A stretch of DNA of 64,000 bases from Ferruginibacter paludis (GTDB taxonomy: Bacteria > Bacteroidota > Bacteroidia > Chitinophagales > Chitinophagaceae): NCBI RefSeq assembly GCF_030409685.1, contig NZ_JAUFQJ010000024.1:310001-374000 (forward strand), given 5' to 3'. Of the stretch, positions 41,236 through 48,682 are shown piece after piece. Under the pieces are notes generated by a model. That model was not told the origin of the DNA and did not search any database. It was given only the letters and a program-made list of their open reading frames with translations. The position numbers were made by a program, and so were the translations under genes. Positions within the stretch are counted from its first letter, which is position 1. The number at the start of each line of letters is the position of its first letter.

Positions 41236-41694
41236 TCAACTGCCACGCAAAGCAGTTTTATCATTGAGTGCTCTTAACCGTTTGCACAAAATTTTAATGA
41301 AGCCCATAGCCACTTCGGGCCTTGCTTCAATCAGTTCGTAAAAGGGCTCCTGGTCAATTTTAAAAAGAAGACAATCTGTTTTTGCAGTTGCTGAAGCACT
41401 TCTTGTTTCCGCATCCAGCAATGACAATTCACCAAACACTTCCTTTTCCTGCAATATAGCCAGGCTGGTTTTGCCTTTATGAATCTCAATTTCGCCACTG
41501 AAAATAATATACATACAATCGCCTGTTTCCCCTTCCTGAAAAATTTGTGTTCCTTTTTCCACTTCTTCCTGTTGCATCAACGGCGCCAGTTCTGCCAAAA
41601 TAGTTTCAGGCGTTTCACTGAAAATACTCAATGATTTTAACAGCAATACTTTTTCAATAAGTAATAAACCCTGGCTGCCCGCAGATGTTGACAT
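41236..41694 (-). CDS. Cyclic nucleotide-binding domain protein
   Basis: The 152-residue cytoplasmic protein is almost entirely one CNB domain: VLLLKSLSIFSETPETILAE, then the beta-roll with EKGTQIFQEGETGDCMYIIF, SGEIEIHKG, and the phosphate-binding cassette FGELSLLDAETRSASATAKT. The cassette keeps the FGE and arginine needed to bind a cyclic nucleotide phosphate. There is no DNA-binding domain. It follows the Npt-HEAT transporter by 44 bp on the same strand and may serve as its detached regulatory domain. Ligand (cAMP, cGMP or none) cannot be told from sequence. Confidence 0.88.
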   Translation of the reverse strand: MSTSAGSQGLLLIEKVLLLKSLSIFSETPETILAELAPLMQQEEVEKGTQIFQEGETGDCMYIIFSGEIEIHKGKTSLAILQEKEVFGELSLLDAETRSASATAKTDCLLFKIDQEPFYELIEARPEVAMGFIKILCKRLRALNDKTALRGS

Positions 41695-41738
41695 ACAATA
41701 AAATTTAAATTTTCATTTATAAATATAGACTGATAAAA

Positions 41739-44495
41739 TTACGAAGTTAGTTTAACAAACAAAGCTGTTTCACGCAGTAATATATTTTCAGCAAGGGCAT
41801 ATTTTTCCACCAGTGTTCTACCAACGTTGTGCTGTTGTTGCCCGGCTGTATAAAGCGAACAGGCCATTGTCCAATAGTGATACGACCATGTTTCATCAGC
41901 CAGGATATTGATCAGTACCTGCTCTACCTTTTTAAAAAAGGGATCAGGATATAATTCATGTAACTCTGCCATCCTGTTGGCAATTTCACCCGGTTCATTG
42001 ATCACATTAAAATGCAGGGCCAAATCTTTGCGTACAAGCATTTCAATAATTTCAAGCGCATTCAGAATGTTTATTTTTTTGCCCGTATTATAGGCTGTTC
42101 TTACTTTACTTATTTTTTCCCGGTCGTACAATACGGCAAAAATATTGAGCAAAGCATCCCGCAGATCGCACAATTCAATTTGCATGGCGTTAATCAATAC
42201 CTGGTATTTATCTTTATTCTGCAGTAATACATTTTGCATATATACAATGGCAGCGCTGTGCGCTAATAATTCCCTCGCAATACCTTCAAGGTAAATTTTA
42301 GGTCCTCTATCCGTACTATAATGGCTTCTGAATAAAGCCTTCGCAATGGGTTTATACAGTTCCTTTTTATTGGTGAGCAGCCCAATAAGCAATTCATGTG
42401 CTTTGCTGCCACTAATCCGGCCTGCAAGGTAAATCAGCTTTTCCTGCAGTAACTGCGGCGTATTTTTATCGGCAATGGTAGATTTTATGAAAGGCAGCGC
42501 ATTTTCACCAGCCAAAAAAAGTGACTGTAATGCCACCGGCTCATCAGTTGCCAGGTGTGCAATAATTTGATCAAGCAATAAAGAATCCCGGGTTTTACCT
42601 GCAGCCATCAGCACAGCTTTACGAACTGCATTATCTGCTTCGGGAAGCATTTGCAAAATTCGCCAGCCGCTGTTATACTGATGCAGGTTTGCTAAAATAC
42701 CCGCAGCATTTATTCTGTCCGCAGGCAGCGCTGAATGTACCAATTGCTGCAGGCAGGCGCCTGCAGTTTCCTTCGCGATGCCATCCCCGTAATTGATAAG
42801 CCCTGTAATGGCTGCTGTTTTAATTGAAGCATCAACATCATTGAGGTATGGTAATACCAGCTGATAATCCACACCAGTTTTACAAAGTGTTTGCAGGGCG
42901 GATGCTTTAACGTTACCGCTGTTACTTGCCAGCACCTGTAATAAAATATCTTTTTCGACCGGAATATTTTTTTGCTGAATTAACTGAATTGCAGCCGTCT
43001 TTATTTTTTCGGAAGCGTGCTGCAGTGAACTCACCACGAGTTCATTAAACAAAACACTTTTGGTAGCATCCAGCATTTTTAAAATATTGATTACTTCCAT
43101 CTCGGTGCCAGAAACAACTTTTTCTTTTACCCATTTTACGGTATCACTGTCATCGATGGAAAAATTTTGCAGGTTAAAATAATTGCTGCTGATGGTATTA
43201 ATGATGGTTTTAAGATATTCTTTATTTACCCTGTAATTACCGATTATCCATAAAATGCCCAGTGCCAGCAGGATGTAGTAAATGTTGGTTAAATCGGCAT
43301 GTGGCTGATATTGGATTAGTACCAGCAAAAGCAGACCGGTAAAAAGTGATGCAAAAGGATCCATAATCCCCTTCAGTATATTATGTGCCCGCAGTCTTTC
43401 ATGCGTAGGCAGTGGTTGCATAATAGTAATAAAAACGGGCGTACTGATGGCGGAGCGTAAAATGTCTATTGCAATGGCGGTAGCACCAAATAGATAAAAT
43501 ATAATTTTTTCATTGCCAGGCATGGTACGCACAATTAAAACCATTATAATCATCAGAATCATTATCACAGGCGTTATCATCAAGGACTTAATAATGCCCA
43601 ACCTGCTGATGAGCCTACCGGTCAACACTGTCTTTACGCCCATGGCAATTATTCTGCTTACAGCCATAAAAAGCGCAATGAAGCGGGCAAGTGATATATC
43701 ATCTTTGTAAGCCTCCTTTATACCGGCATAAAAAGCATAATTAATAATTATAAAACAGGCAGAAACAATGATCGTAATAATTGCAAGGCGACGGATAAGC
43801 GTATTGCCGGCAAAGTTTTCTGCCAGCGTGGTTATTTTATGATCACTGTGTTTCTGATGTCCGTGGTTAGCGTGATTGTGCTCAAGCAGGTTGGCCGATT
43901 TTTTTATACTGATTAAGAAGGGCACGGATGCCAGCATGCACAATACACCTGCCCATAATAAATTAATAGTACCGATATACTCAACCGTTAACAATGCAAG
44001 TGTATAGCCGATGAATTTTGCCGGTATATCGCCCGCGCTGATTACACTAAACAGACGCTTACTTTGGCGTACATCAAACAGTACTGCCGCAAGGCCCCAA
44101 AACTCCAGGTTGTTCAACAGGTATAATACATTAAACCAGGCCAGCATTCCATACAAAAACCATTCGCCATTGCCATAGGCAAAGGCTAACCTGAAAAGCA
44201 ACATAGATACCGCAATAAAAACCGTAACAATAATGGCCAGCTTGCCAATCTCATATTTGTGCTCCAACCTGGAATAAAAAAATCCGGTAACCCACAACAA
44301 TGCAGAAGAATAAATAAAGACATAAGGCAATTTTGTAATGCCCACTTCATGAAGAAACAATGTAAAAGATGCGGTAAAGAAAAAAGCAATGCCGGCACCC
44401 TGCATAAACTGCATTATAAAAAGCTTTTTTACCAGCCACCATTCATTCGGCCTTATATTGAGCGCATTTAACCAATACCCGTTTTTTTTCGACAT
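41739..44495 (-). CDS. Npt1/Npt2-type nucleotide transporter with C-terminal HEAT repeats
   Basis: The 918-residue protein has about 12 hydrophobic segments in its first half. They include KKLFIMQFMQGAGIAFFFTA, ATAIAIDILRSAISTPVFIT and NYFNLQNFSIDDSDTVKWVK after the last TM. A roughly 450-residue soluble half rich in HEAT-type helical repeats follows (for example SGNVKASALQTLCKTGVD, DASIKTAAITGLINYGDG, DNAVRKAVLMAAGKTRDS). Proteins of this layout are annotated as Npt-type ATP/ADP translocase relatives; ADP/ATP exchange is known only for obligate intracellular bacteria and plastids. A free-living host suggests a different substrate or a sensor role. Flanked by the HD phosphohydrolase (9 bp) and CNB genes in one operon. 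Confidence 0.8.
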   Translation of the reverse strand: MSKKNGYWLNALNIRPNEWWLVKKLFIMQFMQGAGIAFFFTASFTLFLHEVGITKLPYVFIYSSALLWVTGFFYSRLEHKYEIGKLAIIVTVFIAVSMLLFRLAFAYGNGEWFLYGMLAWFNVLYLLNNLEFWGLAAVLFDVRQSKRLFSVISAGDIPAKFIGYTLALLTVEYIGTINLLWAGVLCMLASVPFLISIKKSANLLEHNHANHGHQKHSDHKITTLAENFAGNTLIRRLAIITIIVSACFIIINYAFYAGIKEAYKDDISLARFIALFMAVSRIIAMGVKTVLTGRLISRLGIIKSLMITPVIMILMIIMVLIVRTMPGNEKIIFYLFGATAIAIDILRSAISTPVFITIMQPLPTHERLRAHNILKGIMDPFASLFTGLLLLVLIQYQPHADLTNIYYILLALGILWIIGNYRVNKEYLKTIINTISSNYFNLQNFSIDDSDTVKWVKEKVVSGTEMEVINILKMLDATKSVLFNELVVSSLQHASEKIKTAAIQLIQQKNIPVEKDILLQVLASNSGNVKASALQTLCKTGVDYQLVLPYLNDVDASIKTAAITGLINYGDGIAKETAGACLQQLVHSALPADRINAAGILANLHQYNSGWRILQMLPEADNAVRKAVLMAAGKTRDSLLLDQIIAHLATDEPVALQSLFLAGENALPFIKSTIADKNTPQLLQEKLIYLAGRISGSKAHELLIGLLTNKKELYKPIAKALFRSHYSTDRGPKIYLEGIARELLAHSAAIVYMQNVLLQNKDKYQVLINAMQIELCDLRDALLNIFAVLYDREKISKVRTAYNTGKKINILNALEIIEMLVRKDLALHFNVINEPGEIANRMAELHELYPDPFFKKVEQVLINILADETWSYHYWTMACSLYTAGQQQHNVGRTLVEKYALAENILLRETALFVKLTS

Positions 44496-44504
44496 AATGA
44501 AAGC

Positions 44505-45107
44505 TTAAACCTGACCCGTTTTTTTATTTTTATCCAACACTAGTTTTTGTATGTGCGCCCATTGAACAGGCGAACGGCTTTGTCTTGAAGACTGTGTAAA
44601 ATAAGTATGTGATTGCAGGAAATGCACCTGTCGCTCTTCCCATTCTTTTTTATTATTTGCAATTTTATAGGCCAGTACTTCTTTGCATAGGTTGCTGCTG
44701 ATTAAAAAAAAGTCATCCCTTCCCAGGTAATCTAAATCGGCATCGCAAATAATTTTTTGCAAAAGACCATCAGGTGACTGCGGCATTTTAGTGGCCATAA
44801 TCAACCTGCAAATATTGTCGATAGAATGCGCCCCTATCCCAAAAGCAGGCAGTTCTTCCCGCGCCATTTCACAACCCATTTCTTCGTGACCGTTATACAC
44901 AAATAAAAAACCGGCATCATGGTAAATGGCAGCAATGTGCAATTCAGTTAAAGTTTGTTCATCTGTAACGCCTTCTGCTCTTGCTATTGCCTGGCATTCC
45001 CTGATCACATCTATAGTGTGTGCCACATTGTGATACGTGAGTTCCGCAGAGAGTTCTTTTTTTAAACGTGTTAATACCTGGTATTCGATAATATTTACAT
45101 TTACCAT
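44505..45107 (-). CDS. HD domain phosphohydrolase
   Basis: The 200-residue cytoplasmic protein has the HD-superfamily pattern: TYHNVAHTIDVIRECQAIAR (His26, His30), IYHDAGFLFVYNGHEEM (the His-Asp pair at 63-64) and ICDADLDYLGRDDFF (the distal Asp). All metal-binding residues are present, so it should be an active phosphohydrolase. Homologues are described as predicted metal-dependent HD phosphohydrolases, in some cases next to adenylate/guanylate cyclase domains. First gene of a three-gene operon with the Npt-HEAT and CNB genes. Cyclic nucleotide or nucleotide hydrolysis is the likely activity, by inference. Confidence 0.87.
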   Translation of the reverse strand: MVNVNIIEYQVLTRLKKELSAELTYHNVAHTIDVIRECQAIARAEGVTDEQTLTELHIAAIYHDAGFLFVYNGHEEMGCEMAREELPAFGIGAHSIDNICRLIMATKMPQSPDGLLQKIICDADLDYLGRDDFFLISSNLCKEVLAYKIANNKKEWEERQVHFLQSHTYFTQSSRQSRSPVQWAHIQKLVLDKNKKTGQV

Positions 45108-45183
45108 GGACGATAATATTAGGATAAAATCAGTACAGTTGCTGAAATGGTTAAAAAGTCTCTCTAAAATTAAGGTTAAACTA

Positions 45184-45210
45184 CAAATATACTTGGTATA
45201 GGGTTTCCAA
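45184..45210 (-). promoter_or_regulatory. Promoter of the HD-Npt-CNB operon
   Basis: On the minus strand TATATTTG (45191-45184) matches the -7 consensus, with TTTTTGG (45213-45207) upstream at a slightly short spacing. The start of transcription would lie about 70 bp before the HD gene. Confidence 0.5.
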
Positions 45211-45245
45211 AAATGGGCGAGTGCCCCTGCTTAACAAATAAAAAC

Positions 45246-45323
45246 TCCGTATTTTCTTTGGAAAATGGAGCCCATAAAAGTCTGCTGGTTGAAACATTCT
45301 AAATGGGATCTATAAAATACGGA
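45246..45323. repeat. Spaced 10-bp inverted repeat
   Basis: TCCGTATTTT (45246-45255) and its exact reverse complement AAAATACGGA (45314-45323) are 58 bp apart in the gap between the HD gene and Hsp20. No coding potential lies between. It could be the end of a small element or an operator pair. Confidence 0.5.
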
Positions 45324-45394
45324 ACTACTTTCTACCGGGGCTTTTAAACCGATGGACTGTCTGACCAAACTCAGCATTTTCACTGACCATCGTC

Positions 45395-45464
45395 TTTGCT
45401 TTTGCCTTGTGTGCTGTCTATTTTTGTCAGGTAAACAATCAATAAAAATTTAAAAAAAAGGAGG
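45395..45464 (+). promoter_or_regulatory. Hsp20 promoter and strong Shine-Dalgarno site
   Basis: TTTG (45395-45398) and TATTTTTG (45419-45426), with a 20-bp spacer, match the Bacteroidota promoter. A perfect AAGGAGG (45458-45464) sits 5 bp before the ATG. Such strong ribosome-binding sites are rare in this phylum and in this window, implying high translation. Confidence 0.65.
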
Positions 45465-45469
45465 CTTTT

Positions 45470-45913
45470 ATGGCAACGCAAACATTGGCAAAGATCAGCA
45501 ATGATATGCCGACAATTTTCGATGATTTCTTTAAACCCTGGAACGAATGGTTTGATGGCGGTAGTACCTGGGGAAGAACCCTGAAGGTACCGGCTGTAAA
45601 TATTGTTGAACAGAAAGATAAATACGAAGTATCGCTGGCCGCACCTGGTTTAAAAAAAGATGATTTTAAAATAGATGTTGATGGCAACATGCTCACCATT
45701 AGCAGCGAAAAAGAAGAAAACAAAGAGAACAAGGACGAAAGATGCACCCGCAAAGAATACAGCTACTCCTCTTTCAGCCGCAGTTTTAATTTGCCTGAAG
45801 AAATTAACCAGGAAAAAATTGTTGCGAAGTATGAAGACGGCGTATTAAAAATATCGCTGCCCCGCAAGGAAGAAACAAAAAAAATTTCAGCAAAACACAT
45901 CAATGTAAATTAA
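45470..45913 (+). CDS. Hsp20/alpha-crystallin family small heat shock protein
   Basis: The 147-residue chaperone has the N-terminal arm with FDDFFKPWNEWFDGG, the alpha-crystallin domain (VPAVNIVEQKDKYEVSLAAP, then KDDFKIDVDGNMLTISSEKE) and the motif YSSFSRSFNLPEEINQEKI. The A-x-x-x-n-GVL signature AKYEDGVLKISLPRKEE is also present. Small heat shock proteins form oligomers that hold unfolded proteins. The start is decided by the strong Shine-Dalgarno site. Followed by a terminator, then a lipoprotein gene; the three genes around it may all be stress related. Confidence 0.95.
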   Translation: MATQTLAKISNDMPTIFDDFFKPWNEWFDGGSTWGRTLKVPAVNIVEQKDKYEVSLAAPGLKKDDFKIDVDGNMLTISSEKEENKENKDERCTRKEYSYSSFSRSFNLPEEINQEKIVAKYEDGVLKISLPRKEETKKISAKHINVN

Positions 45914-45934
45914 TTATTGCTATCTGCATTCTCA

Positions 45935-45963
45935 GCCCCGCCTTTAATGGGCGGGGTATTTTA
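45935..45963 (+). terminator. Terminator after Hsp20
   Basis: Stem CCCCGCC / GGCGGGG with a short loop followed by TATTTTAT, 22 bp after the stop codon. Confidence 0.85.
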
Positions 45964-46094
45964 TAAACTGGTATTTGTGTTGAAAACCCGCCCTGCCAGC
46001 AGTATATGATCTTAATTGCTCTTTGCATTGACAGCAATCATTTTTACAGCCCTGATTTATATGTACTTTGACAACAAGATAAAATAATGGCAAT

Positions 46095-46754
46095 ATGAAA
46101 AAATATAAATGGATCAGCCTGGTGCTGATAGCGCTTTTGACGGGTTGTTCTTCCACTTCTAAAATCACCAGTTCCTGGAAGGCGCCGGATATTCAGGTGA
46201 GGAAATATAACAAGATCATGGTACTTGCTCTTATCAATGAAAAAGATCGTACGCTGCAGGAAAATATGGAAAAACACATGGTAGGTGATTTGGAAAATCT
46301 GGGATACAATGCCATCTCTTCATTGCAGGAATACGGACCTAAGGCTTTCGACAAAATGGACGAAAATACCGCCATTGATAAATTAAAGAATACAGGCGTG
46401 GATGCTGTAATCACAATTGTGTTACTTGATAAACGAAAAGAAAGGAAATATGTCCCGGGAACTATGTATTACTCACCATACGGTTTTTATTACAGCCGTT
46501 TTTGGGGCTATAGAAGTGCGTTGTATAACCGCATATACGAACCCGGCTATTACGTTATTGATACCAAAGACTTTTGGGAAAGCAATGTGTACGACATGCC
46601 TGGTCAGAAATTAGTGTATTCTGTTCAAACGCAGTCATTTGATCCGGGCAGTTCAGAAAGCTTAGCACATGAATACGGCAGGTTAATTGTTAAGGATATG
46701 GTGAAGAACGATATTTTAACGGATCAGCACAAAAACGTTGCATCAAACGAATAG
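46095..46754 (+). CDS. Lipoprotein of unknown function
   Basis: The 219-residue product has a lipoprotein signal (WISLVLIALLTGCSS). The mature part contains SSWKAPDIQVRKYNKIMVLA, LQENMEKHMVGDLENLGYNA, KLKNTGVDAVITIVLLDKRK and a Tyr-rich stretch (PGTMYYSPYGFYYSRFWGYR). Proteins with this pattern are common in Bacteroidota and unnamed. The alpha/beta section resembles periplasmic proteins that gather at the outer membrane. It lies between Hsp20 and a baeRF-like protein, so a stress-related role is possible, but only by context. Confidence 0.8.
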   Translation: MKKYKWISLVLIALLTGCSSTSKITSSWKAPDIQVRKYNKIMVLALINEKDRTLQENMEKHMVGDLENLGYNAISSLQEYGPKAFDKMDENTAIDKLKNTGVDAVITIVLLDKRKERKYVPGTMYYSPYGFYYSRFWGYRSALYNRIYEPGYYVIDTKDFWESNVYDMPGQKLVYSVQTQSFDPGSSESLAHEYGRLIVKDMVKNDILTDQHKNVASNE

Positions 46755-46795
46755 CTCCACTCTAATAAAAAACGCTTCGCTGCAAGATGATTAAT

Positions 46796-47878
46796 TTAAT
46801 CAGCCTGTATCAGTACAATATGTCCGTAGGCTGCCAACAAATTGTCTTCCACAAACTCAATATCGCCGCCATTTTCAAAAACCTTTTCTATAATTTCATC
46901 CACTGTGTTTTTTATATAGGAAGAGGGATGGTAACGTTCCATTATATGCAGCAGAATTTCTTCACCCGTATCCTGTTGGTTGGGATAAGGATAACTTTTT
47001 TCAACAAGCAGCAGGCTACCTTTGTGGTGTATGGCGTTTTTCCACACATTTTTTATGCCAGCCACCAATCGCCTATCCCTGACAGCCTTTTCCAAACGGC
47101 AGGCGATATATTTGTCCTGAATTGATTTCCAGTCTGCAATATGCCCCGTAATCTTTTTTTGGATCTCCTGAACGGTAGCATCTGCAACTTCTTCGTAAAT
47201 GTAACCAACAACCGGATGGCCTCCCCTGGATACAGTCCTAAACTGATTTAATAATTCTTCCTTCCCCAGAATAAACAGGGGTAAAGGATAAGCCTTTAAT
47301 ATAATGCCAAGCGCATTGTGTGCATGCTGCAAAAAATGATCAAGCATTGACTGTTTAACATGTTCCAAATCTGCTGCGGTTTCGTTTTTATTATAAGTAG
47401 GTAGCGGCTTTGGCGTGGTGGTAACAATCCTTATTAAACTTCCATTATTACCGCGATAGATACGGCTTTCTTTATTGGTAAGCAGCATAACAAGAAAAGA
47501 AGGCTCCTTCTTTTTGTGGTGTACCAATTCCCGTATATCAAAAGCGCCGTCAATCGTTACTTTTTCCTGTACATCTATTTCCAGGTAAATTACTTTTTCA
47601 AAAACAGGCGACAAATAAATGGCGATACTTTTTTTATGGGTATTATAATTCAGCCCGGCAATTAATGTTCGCAATTTATCTATCATCAGCATGGCAGTAT
47701 CCCCATTGTATTTATCCAGCAACTGCTGCTCTACCCTACATTCTATTGTATTTAATTTCTCCGCCAGTTTCGATTTCAATACCATTTTGGGGTCAAACGA
47801 CATCTGTATTGAAATTACGGGATGATAGTGCATATCTGCCGCTATATTATCTGCCGAAGATTGAAGGACTGTTTTCAT
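46796..47878 (-). CDS. baeRF-like (archaeo-eukaryotic release factor fold) protein
   Basis: The ATG at 47878 is preferred to a GTG nine bases earlier. The 360-residue protein shows YNTHKKSIAIYLSPVFEKVI (about 80-99), SFLVMLLTNKESRIYRGNNG (about 125-145, the second domain's first strand) and, in the C-terminal half, KNVWKNAIHHKGSLLLVEKS and ENGGDIEFVEDNLLAAYGHI. This fits the bacterial archaeo-eukaryotic release-factor (baeRF) families, which share the eRF1 domain 2-3 fold and are thought to act on ribosomes or RNA under stress. Start not fixed by a ribosome site. Neighbouring Hsp20 supports a stress role. Confidence 0.72.
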   Translation of the reverse strand: MKTVLQSSADNIAADMHYHPVISIQMSFDPKMVLKSKLAEKLNTIECRVEQQLLDKYNGDTAMLMIDKLRTLIAGLNYNTHKKSIAIYLSPVFEKVIYLEIDVQEKVTIDGAFDIRELVHHKKKEPSFLVMLLTNKESRIYRGNNGSLIRIVTTTPKPLPTYNKNETAADLEHVKQSMLDHFLQHAHNALGIILKAYPLPLFILGKEELLNQFRTVSRGGHPVVGYIYEEVADATVQEIQKKITGHIADWKSIQDKYIACRLEKAVRDRRLVAGIKNVWKNAIHHKGSLLLVEKSYPYPNQQDTGEEILLHIMERYHPSSYIKNTVDEIIEKVFENGGDIEFVEDNLLAAYGHIVLIQAD

Positions 47879-48047
47879 CGCAAGCACACTTTAGAAGGTT
47901 AAAATAGTTTCCAGCTACAGGCACTTAAAATAAAAACTGCGTCAGGAACTATATCACTGATGGCACAAACTACATACCACAAAGCATATTTTGGGAGAAG
48001 CAAAATGTTAATTAATATCAGGGATTAAAGGGGATTTATCCGAATAA

Positions 48048-48530
48048 AAAATGCCCTCTATAAAAGGGCATTCTTAATATATTCAAGTTGGTTTAGATCC
48101 GTTTTGATAACACACATTGCTTACAATGCGATTTTCAAGGCGGGACAATGGGCTTTTTTTTAGTAGGATATTAAATTACTCGCTGGTCTTTTTCTAGTTA
48201 ATCGGATGTTGGTCTTTAATCAGGGTATCGGATAATCGGTGTTGCTGGTTTTTTAGTAAATTGGTCTTGGTCGTTCGTCAGGATATTGTTATTCGTTTAT
48301 TGGTTTTCAGGAGCTGGTTTTTTCTTTTAAAATAATTGGATGTTGATTGGTTATTCGGATTCGGTTTGTTTCGTCAGGATATTAAAATTTAAAACCGGTT
48401 GTTGAAAGTTGGTACGTTGCCCGCTTTCTGATGTAAAAATGCACCGAATACCTGCACAGATTTTTATTTTTCGCTTAATGATGATTTAATTTCGATGAAC
48501 GCAACAAAATGTTCGATTTGGAAAAAGGTT
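48048..48530 (+). repeat. Non-coding direct repeat, left copy (upstream of GH92)
   Basis: A T/G-rich block begins with a hairpin (AATGCCCT / AGGGCATT, 48050-48072). It contains a conserved small hairpin CATTG/CAATG and carries recurring GGATATT and CGGATGTTGGT words. It matches the block at 51.08-51.5 kb: 48195-48234 is identical to 51225-51264 over 40 bp, and 48400-48438 is identical to 51370-51408. This copy is longer by about 60 bp between these two identical islands. No reading frame is convincing. Together with the flanking sequence it fills the 800-bp gap before GH92. Confidence 0.85.
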
Positions 48531-48632
48531 TTCGTATGATTGCATCCGATTGTGTTGCCGGCTGTAGGTTTATTTGTTTAAATACACTTCGGACCATTTA
48601 ATATAACGACCTGCTTAAAGCAGGCCATCACA

Positions 48633-48672
48633 AATAACTAAACATCTATTCTAATAACTAAACATCTATTCT
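48633..48672 (+). repeat. Two tandem 20-bp repeats before GH92
   Basis: AATAACTAAACATCTATTCT occurs twice back to back (48633-48652 and 48653-48672), ending 10 bp before the GH92 start codon. A short hairpin CCTGC/GCAGG (48610-48624) precedes it. It may be an operator or a replication-slippage product in the 5' leader. Confidence 0.85.
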
Positions 48673-48682
48673 AAGCATTAGT

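Noticed and set aside
41236..45107. HD-Npt-CNB module as a Pycsar/CBASS-like defence system
   Set aside because: No cyclase gene, no known effector, and no mobile-element context.
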